From the NCBI GenBank assembly GCA_021847165.1, contig JAJZUH010000003.1, positions 1 through 26,615 on the forward strand: a stretch of DNA of 26,615 bases, read 5' to 3'. Made by a program: the position numbers and the translations under genes. Below, one piece after another: positions 1 to 7,661 of this stretch. The DNA is from Pseudomonadota bacterium (GTDB taxonomy: Bacteria; Pseudomonadota; Gammaproteobacteria; Burkholderiales; Gallionellaceae). Position 1 is the first letter of the stretch; each line of letters begins with the position of its first letter. Under the pieces are notes generated by a model, which saw only the letters and a list, made by a program, of their open reading frames with translations, made no database searches and was not told the origin of the DNA.

Positions 1-1
1 A

Positions 2-898
2 CAGTTCAGCACGGAGGGGTTGCGCGGAGAAATGCTCCACGACGAACCCATGTCGCGCCATACCAGCTGGCGTGCGGGAGGCAGGGCAAAGCGCATGTAC
101 CGGCCGGCCGACCTGGCCGACCTGCAACGCTTTCTGCAGCTGGTGCCGGCGGACGAGCCGCTGATCGCAGTCGGTCTCGGCAGCAACTTGCTGGTGCGGG
201 ATGGCGGATTGAACGGCACGGTGCTGCTGATGGTGGGCGCGCTGACCGAACTGCGCATGGATGGCGACAACATCATCTACGCACAGGCGGGCGTGGCGGG
301 GGCCAAGCTGGCGCGTTTCGCCGCCTCGAATCATCTGTGCGGTGCGGAGTTCTTCGTCGGCATCCCCGGCACCCTGGGGGGCATGCTGGCGATGAATGCC
401 GGGTGCTATGGCGGCGAGACGTGGAACCTGGTGCGGCGCGTTCAGGTGCTCACACGGCGCGGCGAACTGCTGGAGCGCACGGCGCAAGACTATGAGATCG
501 GCTACCGGCATGTGGCGCTGCGCAATGCGGGCAACGAGTTCTTTGTCGGTGCCTGGCTGCAACTGGAGCGCGGCGATGTCGAGGCGGCGCGCAAGGAGAT
601 CAAGGCCTTGATGGAAAAGCGCGGGGCCAGCCAACCGTTGCAATTGCCGAACGCGGGTTCGGTGTTCCGCAATCCGCCGGGCGGGCATGCGGCGAAGCTG
701 ATTGAAGGCTGCGGATTGAAGGGACGCAGGGTCGGCGGCGCACAGGTGTCGGAGAAGCATGCCAACTTCATCGTGAACGTGGGCGAGGCGACGGCGGCGG
801 ACATCGAGAGCCTGATCGAAGAAGTGCGGCAGACGGTGCTGGGACGGACGGGGGTCGAACTGCACCCCGAAGTCAGGATAGTGGGAGAACGAATTTGA
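2..898 (+). CDS. murB: UDP-N-acetylenolpyruvoylglucosamine reductase MurB (5' end probably outside window)
   Basis: Cytoplasmic FAD/NADPH enzyme that reduces UDP-GlcNAc-enolpyruvate to UDP-MurNAc in peptidoglycan precursor synthesis. Numbering from the TTG at 20, the FAD-binding part has GLGSNLLV near 52-59 and [15 protein letters not shown] near 114-128. The catalytic half shows GYRH near 160 (substrate Arg), NAGSVFRNP near 211-219 (proton-donor Ser) and HPEVRIVG near 281-288 (catalytic Glu). The frame is open to the left edge, and residues before the ATG at 32 (LRGE) resemble the N-terminus of betaproteobacterial MurB. I therefore treat the gene as possibly 5'-partial; a TTG at 20 and an ATG at 32 are the in-window alternatives. 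murC is expected just upstream. The stop overlaps the start of ddl, so the two are probably translationally coupled. Confidence 0.95.
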   Translation, partial: QFSTEGLRGEMLHDEPMSRHTSWRAGGRAKRMYRPADLADLQRFLQLVPADEPLIAVGLGSNLLVRDGGLNGTVLLMVGALTELRMDGDNIIYAQAGVAGAKLARFAASNHLCGAEFFVGIPGTLGGMLAMNAGCYGGETWNLVRRVQVLTRRGELLERTAQDYEIGYRHVALRNAGNEFFVGAWLQLERGDVEAARKEIKALMEKRGASQPLQLPNAGSVFRNPPGGHAAKLIEGCGLKGRRVGGAQVSEKHANFIVNVGEATAADIESLIEEVRQTVLGRTGVELHPEVRIVGERI

Positions 899-1806
899 GC
901 AAGTTTGGAAAAGTGGCGGTGCTGTTCGGGGGGCGCTCAGCCGAGCGGGAGGTGTCGCTGAAGAGCGGTAGCGCGGTGCTGGCAGCGCTGCAGCGCAGCG
1001 GTGTCGATGCGCATGCGTTCGACCCGGCGCAGCGCGAATTGTCCGAACTCAGGAAAGAGCGGTTCGATCGCGTGTTCATCGCATTGCATGGGCGTTTCGG
1101 TGAAGACGGCACCGTGCAGGGCGCGCTGGAGCTGATGGGCATCCCCTATACCGGCAGCGGGGTGATGGCATCGGCACTGGGGATGGATAAATGGCGCACC
1201 AAGCTGGTATGGCAGGCCGCGGGCATGCCCATCCCGGATTACGAGATGCTGACCGAACGCAGCGACTGGGCGGGGGTGGCGCAACGATTGGGGCTGCCGC
1301 TGTTCGTGAAGCCTGCGAACGAGGGATCGAGCGTAGGCATCAGCAAGGTGAAGCGCGCGGAGGATTTGCAGGCCGCATATGCGGAGGCGGCGAAGCACGA
1401 CAAACTGGTGCTTGCCGAGCGGTTCATCGGCGGCGGCGAATACACCGCCGCGATCCTCAACGGACGGGCGCTGCCGGTGATCAAGATCGAACCGGCGAAC
1501 GAGTTCTACGATTACGAAGCGAAATACCTGCGGGATGACACGCGCTATCTGTGCCCATGCGGCTTGAGCGCGGAACAGGAAGGCGAGATGCAGCATCTGG
1601 CGCAACTCGGCTTCGCGCTGATCGGCGGGCAGGGCTGGGGGCGCGTGGATTTTCTGCGCGGCGAAGACGGCAAGCCGTATCTGCTGGAGGTGAACACCTC
1701 GCCCGGCATGACCGATCACAGCCTGGTGCCGATGGCGGCACGGCAGGCGGGCATCAGCTTCGAACAACTGGTATTGCAGGTGCTGGAGGGGGCGCATGTG
1801 GGATAA
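895..1806 (+). CDS. ddl: D-alanine--D-alanine ligase (DdlB type)
   Basis: ATP-grasp ligase that joins two D-alanines for the peptidoglycan pentapeptide. The N-terminal substrate motif SAEREVSL (Glu17) is followed by [12 protein letters not shown], the ATP-grasp segment [13 protein letters not shown] (Ser145/146), FYDYEAKY (Tyr211), and the metal/phosphate segment WGRVDFL with [10 protein letters not shown] near the C-terminus. The Glu, Ser and Tyr correspond to the catalytic triad known in E. coli DdlB. At 303 residues the length is normal. The start is a TTG whose last two bases lie in the murB stop, with GGGAG about 7 nt upstream; the protein then begins [12 protein letters not shown] as the family expects. 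It overlaps ftsQ by 11 bp. Confidence 0.97.
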   Translation: MSKFGKVAVLFGGRSAEREVSLKSGSAVLAALQRSGVDAHAFDPAQRELSELRKERFDRVFIALHGRFGEDGTVQGALELMGIPYTGSGVMASALGMDKWRTKLVWQAAGMPIPDYEMLTERSDWAGVAQRLGLPLFVKPANEGSSVGISKVKRAEDLQAAYAEAAKHDKLVLAERFIGGGEYTAAILNGRALPVIKIEPANEFYDYEAKYLRDDTRYLCPCGLSAEQEGEMQHLAQLGFALIGGQGWGRVDFLRGEDGKPYLLEVNTSPGMTDHSLVPMAARQAGISFEQLVLQVLEGAHVG

Positions 1807-2500
1807 CGCACCACTGCTGCGCAACATCGCCAATGCCTTGTTCGGCCTCAGCCTGGCGCTGGTGCTGTATGGGGCGGTGCGTTATGTGCTGCGCCTGCCG
1901 GTGTTTCCGCTGCGCGCGGTGGAGTTGACACAGGCGCCGCAACGCGTCCCGGTCGAACTGCTGGAGAAAGTGGTGCACGAACAGGTGAGCGGCAATTTCT
2001 TCACCGTCGATCTGGAACAGACGCGGCAGGCTTTCGAGAAACTGCCGTGGGTGCGCAAGGTGAGCGTGCGGCGCAAGTTTCCGTGGAGCCTGCAAGTGGA
2101 GGTGGAAGAGCAGGTCGCGCTGGCGCACTGGAACGGCAAGGAACTGGTGAACACGCACGGCGAGGTGTTTGCCGGGAGCTCGGAGCAGGTCCTGCCCGAT
2201 TTCATCGGCCAGCCCGATACCTCGGCGCAGGTGACGCAGATGTACGGCGAGCTGAGCGCGACGCTGCAACCGATGAAGCAGCAGATCGCGCAGATCAGCC
2301 TGTCGCCGCGGTTCGCATGGCAGGTCAGGCTGGACAGCGGCTTGGTGCTGGAATTGGGGCGGGATGAGATGCAGCAGCGGCTGGCGCGCTTTGTGAAGGT
2401 CTATCCGTACAGCCTGTACGCGCTGGCGCGGCCGGTGAAACATGTGGATCTGCGTTACCGCAACGGATTTGCGGCATATCTGCCGGGTGGAAATGTTTGA
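1796..2500 (+). CDS. ftsQ: Cell division protein FtsQ
   Basis: Bitopic divisome protein that links the early Z-ring to FtsL/FtsB and septal synthesis. The 234 residues comprise a short cytoplasmic tail, one membrane helix at about 10-30 ([20 protein letters not shown]), a POTRA domain beginning at FPLRAVEL and containing [23 protein letters not shown] near 83-105, and a beta-rich periplasmic domain. It is shorter than the E. coli protein (276 residues), mostly in the cytoplasmic tail and C-terminus. Position between ddl and ftsA is the standard dcw order. The start lies inside the ddl 3' end, implying coupled translation. Confidence 0.95.
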   Translation: MWDNAPLLRNIANALFGLSLALVLYGAVRYVLRLPVFPLRAVELTQAPQRVPVELLEKVVHEQVSGNFFTVDLEQTRQAFEKLPWVRKVSVRRKFPWSLQVEVEEQVALAHWNGKELVNTHGEVFAGSSEQVLPDFIGQPDTSAQVTQMYGELSATLQPMKQQIAQISLSPRFAWQVRLDSGLVLELGRDEMQQRLARFVKVYPYSLYALARPVKHVDLRYRNGFAAYLPGGNV

Positions 2501-2521
2501 AGGTGTGGCAAGGGGATAACG

Positions 2522-3757
2522 ATGAGCAAGAACAGGGAAAACAAGAATCTGGTCGTGGCGCTGGATATCGGTACGTCGAAGATCGCGTGCATCGTGGCCG
2601 AGATCAGGCCGGAAGGCACGCTGGAGGTGATCGGTGCAGGCATGCACGAATCCTCCGGCATGAAGAAGGGCATGGTGGTGAACATCGACGCTACCGTCGG
2701 TGCGATCCAGCGCGCGCTGGAGGAAGCCGAACTGATGGCCGATTGCAAGATACGCGAGGTCTATACCGGCATCGCGGGCAGCCATATCCGCAGTTCCAAT
2801 GCCAACGGCATGATCAAGATCAAGGACAAGGAAGTCGCGCACACCGACATCGTGCGCGCGGTGGAGACGGCCAGCTCGATCAGCCTACCGGGGGACCAGC
2901 AGATACTGCATATCCTGGAACAGGAGTTCAGCATCGACGGACAGGAGGGCATCAAGAAGCCGCTGGGCATGAGCGGCATGCGGCTCGAAGTCGAGGTGCA
3001 CATCGTCACCGGGGCGGTGGCGGCGGTGCAGAACATCCTGAAGTGCATCCATCGCTGCGGTCTGGAAGTGAACGAGATGATCCTGCAGCCGCTGGCATCG
3101 AGCAAGGCAGTGCTGGCAGACGACGAAAGGGAACTGGGCGTGTGTCTGGTGGATATCGGGGGCGGCACCACCGATGTGGCGATCTTTACCAACGGCGCGA
3201 TCCGCCACACGGCGGTGATTCCCATCGCCGGCGACCAGATCACCAACGACATCGCGATGGCTTTGCGTACGCCGACCAAGGATGCGGAAGACATCAAGAT
3301 CAAATACGGCTGCGCCCTGCGCCAGCTGGCCAACGATGCGCCGATCGAAGTGCCGGGCGTGGGCGAGCGCGGCGCTCGCATGCTGTCGCGGCAGACGCTG
3401 GCGGAAGTGATCGAGCCGCGTGTGGAGGAGTTGTATTCGCTGGTGCAGCAGGAGCTGCGCCGCAGCGGCTTCGAGGATCTGCTTTCGTCCGGCGTGGTCA
3501 TCACCGGGGGCAGCAGCGCCATGCAGGGCATGGTCGAGCTGGGCGAGGAGATTTTCCATATGCCGGTGCGCATGGGCGTGCCGCGCAGCATCGGAGGATT
3601 GTCGGATGTGGTGAAAACGCCGCGCTATGCGACGGGCGTCGGTCTGCTGTTGTATGGCCTGGAGCAGCACAAGCGTGACGAGGTGGCGCGTGTCAATTCG
3701 GGTTCGTTCGGGGATGTATTGGCCAGTATGAAGACGTGGTTTCAGCGTAATTTTTAG
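2522..3757 (+). CDS. ftsA: Cell division protein FtsA (actin-like)
   Basis: Actin-family ATPase that tethers FtsZ to the inner membrane and recruits later division proteins. The 411-residue protein shows the phosphate-1 loop LDIGTSKIACIVAE near 15-28, the phosphate-2 segment LVDIGGGTTDVAIF near 208, the adenosine-motif region VITGGSSAMQGM near 325, and a C-terminal amphipathic membrane-targeting helix (VLASMKTWFQRNF). The start is supported by AAGGGG at 2510-2515, six bases before the ATG. It follows ftsQ after 21 bp and precedes ftsZ by 48 bp. Confidence 0.97.
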   Translation: MSKNRENKNLVVALDIGTSKIACIVAEIRPEGTLEVIGAGMHESSGMKKGMVVNIDATVGAIQRALEEAELMADCKIREVYTGIAGSHIRSSNANGMIKIKDKEVAHTDIVRAVETASSISLPGDQQILHILEQEFSIDGQEGIKKPLGMSGMRLEVEVHIVTGAVAAVQNILKCIHRCGLEVNEMILQPLASSKAVLADDERELGVCLVDIGGGTTDVAIFTNGAIRHTAVIPIAGDQITNDIAMALRTPTKDAEDIKIKYGCALRQLANDAPIEVPGVGERGARMLSRQTLAEVIEPRVEELYSLVQQELRRSGFEDLLSSGVVITGGSSAMQGMVELGEEIFHMPVRMGVPRSIGGLSDVVKTPRYATGVGLLLYGLEQHKRDEVARVNSGSFGDVLASMKTWFQRNF

Positions 3758-3805
3758 TGGTATCGGTTCAGGGTCGGTTTTGCAATTTAGAAAAGGAGAA
3801 TAAAC

Positions 3806-4963
3806 ATGTTTGAACTAATGGATGCTCAGCCGCAAGGCGCAGTGATCAAGGTGGTGGGAGTGGGCGGTTGCGGCGGCAACGCCGTCGATCACATGATCGA
3901 TCAGGGAGTACAGGGCGTCGAATTCATCGCCATCAACACCGACGCCCAGGCATTGCGCCGCAGCAAGGCGCGCGTGCAACTGCAGATCGGTGCGAACCTG
4001 ACCAAAGGGCTGGGCGCGGGTGCAAAACCCGAGATCGGGCAGGCTGCGGCGATCGAGGACCGCGAGCGCATCTCCGAGATCATCAACGGTGCGAACATGG
4101 TATTCATCACGGCCGGCATGGGCGGCGGCACCGGCACTGGTGCGGCCCCGATCGTAGCGCAGGTGGCCAAGGAGATGGGCATCCTCACCGTGGCCGTGGT
4201 GACCAAGCCATTCGTGTTCGAAGGCAAGCGCATGACGCTGGCGCAGAGCGGCATCGAGGAGCTGGCCGCCTACGTCGATTCGCTGATCATCGTGCCGAAC
4301 GCCAAGCTGATGGAAGTGCTGGGCGGCAAGACCACCTTGCCGGAAGCCTTCAAGGCGGCCAATGGCGTGCTGCAGGGAGCGGTGGCCGGGATCGCCGAAG
4401 TGATCAACGTGCCGGGCATGGTGAACGTGGACTTCGCCGACGTATGCACGCTGATGTCCGAGAACGGCATGGCGATGATGGGCGCAGCTTCCGCAGCCGG
4501 CGAAGGCCGTGCGCAGCGTGCTGCCGAGCAGGCTATCGCCAGCCCGTTGCTGGAGGATGTCGATCTGTCCGGTGCGCGTGGTGTGCTGGTCAACATCACG
4601 TCCAGCAGCAGCCTGACGCTGGAAGAGCTGCATGAAGTGATGAACTGCTTCCAGTTTGCGGCACAGGAAGCCACCGTGATCGTCGGTTCGGTGTTCGACG
4701 AATCGATGGGCGACGAGATGCGCGTGACCATCGTGGCCACCGGGCTGGGCGCACCGTTGGCGCGCAAGCAGCCGAAACCGGTGCTGGCGTACGAGAAGCA
4801 GCAGCGCACCGGGACGCACGATGCACCGATGGTGAACTACAACGAGCTGGACATGCCGGCAGTGATTCGGACCGGGCGGCACCGCGAAGCGGTCGAGGCG
4901 ATGAAGCAATCCGGCGTCGATCCGCTGGATATCCCTTCGTTCCTGCGCAAGCAGGCCGACTGA
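3806..4963 (+). CDS. ftsZ: Cell division protein FtsZ (tubulin-like GTPase)
   Basis: Polymerising GTPase that forms the cytokinetic ring. The N-terminus has the nucleotide-binding segment [14 protein letters not shown] and the tubulin signature [10 protein letters not shown] at residues 106-115; the T7/synergy region follows [11 protein letters not shown]. The short variable linker ends in the conserved C-terminal peptide [12 protein letters not shown], the tail that binds FtsA and other Z-ring partners. At 385 residues it is full length. A strong ribosome site (AAGGAG at 3793-3798) lies 7 bases before the ATG, consistent with FtsZ being made at a higher level than FtsA and FtsQ. zapD, encoding a Z-ring bundling partner, lies about 10 kb downstream on the other strand. 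Confidence 0.99.
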   Translation: MFELMDAQPQGAVIKVVGVGGCGGNAVDHMIDQGVQGVEFIAINTDAQALRRSKARVQLQIGANLTKGLGAGAKPEIGQAAAIEDRERISEIINGANMVFITAGMGGGTGTGAAPIVAQVAKEMGILTVAVVTKPFVFEGKRMTLAQSGIEELAAYVDSLIIVPNAKLMEVLGGKTTLPEAFKAANGVLQGAVAGIAEVINVPGMVNVDFADVCTLMSENGMAMMGAASAAGEGRAQRAAEQAIASPLLEDVDLSGARGVLVNITSSSSLTLEELHEVMNCFQFAAQEATVIVGSVFDESMGDEMRVTIVATGLGAPLARKQPKPVLAYEKQQRTGTHDAPMVNYNELDMPAVIRTGRHREAVEAMKQSGVDPLDIPSFLRKQAD

Positions 4964-4980
4964 ACCGGGGCGAAGCGGCG

Positions 4981-5001
4981 ACGGACGGGCTCCCCGTCTG
5001 T
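4981..5001 (+). other. Stem-loop between ftsZ and lpxC
   Basis: Nine-base stem ACGGACGGG/CCCGTCTGT (one G-T wobble) with a 3-base loop, starting 17 bp after the ftsZ stop. No T-run follows; instead TGTTAAACTT follows immediately and resembles an extended -10 element (TG-N-TAAACT) ahead of lpxC, but I find no convincing -35. It could be a weak terminator, an RNA-processing stem at the ftsZ 3' end, or incidental. Confidence 0.35.
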
Positions 5002-5037
5002 GTTAAACTTCGCGTCCGTTTTGTCAGGTCAGGTCAA

Positions 5038-5949
5038 ATGGTCAAGCAGCGCACACTGAAAACGACAGTGCAGGCGACGGGGGTCGGTCTGCACACCGGT
5101 GAGAAGGTCTATCTGACCTTGCGCCCGGCTGCCGTCGACAGCGGCATCGTGTTCCGTCGCGTCGATCTGCCTGACTCGGGGGATATCCGCGCCGAGGCGC
5201 ATGCGGTGCATGACACGCGCCTCTCCACTTGTCTTGAGGCGCATGGTGCGCGCGTGGCGACGGTCGAACACCTGATGTCGGCGTTCGCCGGTCTGGGCAT
5301 CGACAATGCCATCGTCGAGCTGACCAGTTCGGAACTGCCCATCATGGATGGCAGCGCCGGGACTTTCATCTTTCTGCTGCAATCGGCGGGCATCGTCGAG
5401 CAGGCGGCGGCCAAGAAGTTCATCCGCATCAAGAAGGTCATAGAAGTGAAGGATGGCGACAAATGGGTGCGTTTTGAGCCATTCAACGGTTACAAGCTGA
5501 ACTTCACCATCAACTTTGCCCATCCGGTGTTTGCCAACACCAAACAGAACGTGACGATCGATCTGGGCGAACATTCCTATATAAAGGAAGTGAGCCGCGC
5601 CCGCACTTTCGGTTTCATGCAGGAAGTGGAATACATGCGTTCGCAGGGGCTGGCGCTGGGCGGCAGCCTGGATAACGCCATCGTGATGGACGAGTATCGC
5701 GTTATCAATCCGGACGGGCTGCGTTTCGAGGACGAATTCGTCAAACACAAGGTGCTGGATGCGATAGGCGACCTTTACCTGCTCGGACATCCTCTGATTG
5801 GTGCATTTTCCGGCTATAAGTCCGGTCATGCCTTGAATAATGCGTTATGCCGGGCCTTGCTCGCGGACGAAACGGCGTGGGAGTTCACCACGTTCGAAAA
5901 GCCGGAAGAAGCCCCGGATTTCCTGCGGTTGCAATTACAACCGGCTTGA
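5038..5949 (+). CDS. lpxC: UDP-3-O-acyl-N-acetylglucosamine deacetylase LpxC
   Basis: Zinc amidase catalysing the committed step of lipid A synthesis in the cytoplasm. The N-terminus [21 protein letters not shown] matches the family start and fixes the ATG. Zinc ligands are visible as His78 in VEHLMSA and as the His and Asp of [15 protein letters not shown]. The catalytic His lies in [12 protein letters not shown] near the C-terminus. At 303 residues it is full length. It is the usual last gene of the dcw cluster and follows ftsZ by 74 bp. No strong Shine-Dalgarno is seen, only AGGTC repeats just before the start. Confidence 0.98.
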   Translation: MVKQRTLKTTVQATGVGLHTGEKVYLTLRPAAVDSGIVFRRVDLPDSGDIRAEAHAVHDTRLSTCLEAHGARVATVEHLMSAFAGLGIDNAIVELTSSELPIMDGSAGTFIFLLQSAGIVEQAAAKKFIRIKKVIEVKDGDKWVRFEPFNGYKLNFTINFAHPVFANTKQNVTIDLGEHSYIKEVSRARTFGFMQEVEYMRSQGLALGGSLDNAIVMDEYRVINPDGLRFEDEFVKHKVLDAIGDLYLLGHPLIGAFSGYKSGHALNNALCRALLADETAWEFTTFEKPEEAPDFLRLQLQPA

Positions 5950-5962
5950 ACCTTTGCCGGCG

Positions 5963-6160
5963 ATGCTGATCCGCTTCGCATTGCTGTTGTCCATATTGCT
6001 GATTGCCTCGTCCGCGGCCCTTTATCTGGTTACGGGGGATCGACGCTACCCGCGCTTCGTCTGGCAAGTGGTGCGCTTTATGGTTTATGTGCTGATGGTG
6101 TTTGGTGCGCTTTACCTGCTTGAGCGATATGGACTGGTGGCCTGGAGGGTGCTGGTCTGA
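5963..6160 (+). CDS. Small two-helix inner-membrane protein downstream of lpxC
   Basis: A 65-residue hydrophobic protein with two predicted membrane helices, about 2-23 (LIRFALLLSILLIASSAALYLV) and 33-54 (VWQVVRFMVYVLMVFGALYLL), joined by a short charged loop TGDRRYPRF. I chose the ATG at 5963, 13 bp after the lpxC stop; a longer frame starting at 5840 would lie inside lpxC and has no membrane character. The TGDRRY-x-RFxW motif resembles small proteins I recall from this position in other betaproteobacteria, but I know of no assigned function. It is probably cotranscribed with lpxC. No clear ribosome site is visible. Confidence 0.7.
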   Translation: MLIRFALLLSILLIASSAALYLVTGDRRYPRFVWQVVRFMVYVLMVFGALYLLERYGLVAWRVLV

Positions 6161-6198
6161 GCGAATGCGTTAAATGCAGTTCGTTGATTTTTAATAAA

Positions 6199-6630
6199 TC
6201 ATCCTCGTTTTGACAGGCGTCGCAAGGCGGTTTTCAGTGGAGAATCGGCCAGGGTTGCGTTCAGCTGGTCCAGCGCCTGCTGCGCCGTTTTGCCCAGTTT
6301 GCGCGCTTTCGGCTGCCGGGCGCGCGGCGGACTCGTCACTTGCACCCGAATTTGAATTCCAGTAACCTCGCATCCCCTTGCTTGAAAAAGGGAAATAAGT
6401 TCCGGGGTCATCTGGCGCAACTTGGCTGCCACCGCGCCGTTGTCGGCGCTGATCGACAGGAGTTGATGGCGGAACTGTAATACGCGGCTGCTATGCTGCA
6501 GGGATGGCGGCGCGATAGAGGCATACATCCGCTGCAGTGCCATGAGCTGCCTGGCTGAGCTCGACAGCTGTCGCAGTTCCGGGCTGGAGCCCAGGAAGGC
6601 GTTCAAACGGTTCGGCACGCTAGGTTCCAC
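6199..6630 (-). CDS. DUF721 / DciA-like protein
   Basis: A 143-residue protein of the DUF721 family. Features are an N-terminal LNAFLGSSPELRQL segment, the core ARQLMALQRMYASIAPPSLQHSSRVLQFRHQLLSISADNGAVAAKLRQMTPELISLF near 27-83, and a basic C-terminal tail. DciA proteins containing this domain load or assist the replicative helicase DnaB in bacteria lacking DnaC/DnaI; assigning that role here is by family only. The track start is a GTG at 6630 with no ribosome site; a second GTG at 6618, directly before PNRLNAF, matches homologues better. The gene is divergent from the M23 peptidase, 25 bp apart, and convergent with the small membrane-protein gene. Confidence 0.75.
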   Translation of the reverse strand: MEPSVPNRLNAFLGSSPELRQLSSSARQLMALQRMYASIAPPSLQHSSRVLQFRHQLLSISADNGAVAAKLRQMTPELISLFQARGCEVTGIQIRVQVTSPPRARQPKARKLGKTAQQALDQLNATLADSPLKTALRRLSKRG

Positions 6631-6655
6631 AGGACAGGGTCAATAGGGGGAATAT

Positions 6656-7579
6656 GTGAATATTATTCTAGTTTCCAATCGGTTTGCAAAAGCGCGCAGC
6701 ATTACGCTGACGGGGACACATGTGGCCTTGCTGGCCATGCTGGCTGCGGCCATGTTCGTCGCGGCCGTGCTGGCGGCGCAATATGCCATCGTGCGATTCC
6801 AGCCCAACATGATGGGGAACGAATTGCGCAACTGGCTGGCCAGCGCGCAGGAGGACGAGCTGCAGAAGCAGGAGGCGTTCATGCACAAAAGCCTGGATAC
6901 CCTGGCCATGCGTCTGGGGCAGATGCAGGCGCAGGTGATGCGCCTGAATGGACTGGGCGCGCGTCTCGCCAAGCTGACGGGCATGAAACCGGAAGAGTTC
7001 TCGTTCGATAAATCGCCAGCACAAGGCGGGCCGTATCTGCCTGCCGCCCTGCAACAGCAGGTTTCCCTGTCCAGCATGGATCAGCAACTGGTGGAATTGA
7101 ACGCCTTGCTGAGCGATCGCAGCGACAAACTGGTGGCGCTGGAGACCCTGTTGATGCAGGACAAGCTGAGCAAAAAGCTGTTGCCTTCTGTCGCACCGAT
7201 CAACGAGGCCTGGTATTCCTCCAATTTCGGCTGGCGCATCGATCCGTTCACCGGCAAGAATGCCATGCACGAAGGCGTGGACTACATGGTTCCGGAAGGC
7301 ACGGTAATCCATGCCTCTGCCGGCGGGGTGGTGGTGTATGCGGATACGCACCCGCAGTATGGTAATATGGTCGAGATCGACCATGGCAACGATGTGGTGA
7401 CGCGCTACGCGCACGCGTCCAAGCTGCTGGTTTCGGTCGGGCAGATGGTGCGGCGCGGTCAGGAGATCGCGCTGTCGGGCAGTACGGGCAGATCCACGGG
7501 GCCACATCTGCATTTTGAAGTGAGATACAAAGGCATCGCCCAGAATCCGGTCCGCTTTCTGGAAAAAGCCAGAAGCTGA
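6656..7579 (+). CDS. Membrane-anchored M23 family metallopeptidase
   Basis: Predicted peptidoglycan endopeptidase or divisome-associated regulator on the periplasmic side. The 307 residues show a short N-terminus, one membrane helix at about 22-44, a helical probably coiled-coil stalk (80-180), and a C-terminal LytM/M23 domain. Zinc and catalytic residues are intact: His205-x3-Asp209 (HEGVD) and His284-Leu-His286, so it should be active, unlike EnvC/NlpD-type activators. The start is GTG at 6656 with AGGGGG five bases upstream; the overlapping ATG at 6654 is followed at once by a stop in its own frame. A strong terminator follows. Location between the dcw cluster and secA is typical for betaproteobacteria. 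Confidence 0.93.
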   Translation: MNIILVSNRFAKARSITLTGTHVALLAMLAAAMFVAAVLAAQYAIVRFQPNMMGNELRNWLASAQEDELQKQEAFMHKSLDTLAMRLGQMQAQVMRLNGLGARLAKLTGMKPEEFSFDKSPAQGGPYLPAALQQQVSLSSMDQQLVELNALLSDRSDKLVALETLLMQDKLSKKLLPSVAPINEAWYSSNFGWRIDPFTGKNAMHEGVDYMVPEGTVIHASAGGVVVYADTHPQYGNMVEIDHGNDVVTRYAHASKLLVSVGQMVRRGQEIALSGSTGRSTGPHLHFEVRYKGIAQNPVRFLEKARS

Positions 7580-7596
7580 CCTTACAGATTTTGCAG

Positions 7597-7628
7597 AAGG
7601 GTGAGGTGTGTGCCTCACCCTTTTTTAT
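7597..7628 (+). terminator. Rho-independent terminator after the M23 peptidase gene
   Basis: Perfect 10-bp stem AAGGGTGAGG/CCTCACCCTT around a 6-base loop (TGTGTG), running into TTTTTTATTT, 17 bp after the peptidase stop. It separates the peptidase transcript from secA and shows that a secA start upstream of 7662 would be false. Confidence 0.93.
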
Positions 7629-7661
7629 TTGTTCGATGGCAGTACAGAAGAAAATTACAGC

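Noticed and set aside
2497..3678. 393-codon plus-strand frame overlapping ftsA
   Set aside because: Alternate frame of ftsA with Arg/Gly/His-rich composition and no ribosome site or domain.
6161..6198. Possible bidirectional terminator between the small membrane protein and the DUF721 gene
   Set aside because: Only GATTT/AAATC, a 5-bp AT-rich stem, can be drawn; too weak to call although convergent genes would benefit from one.
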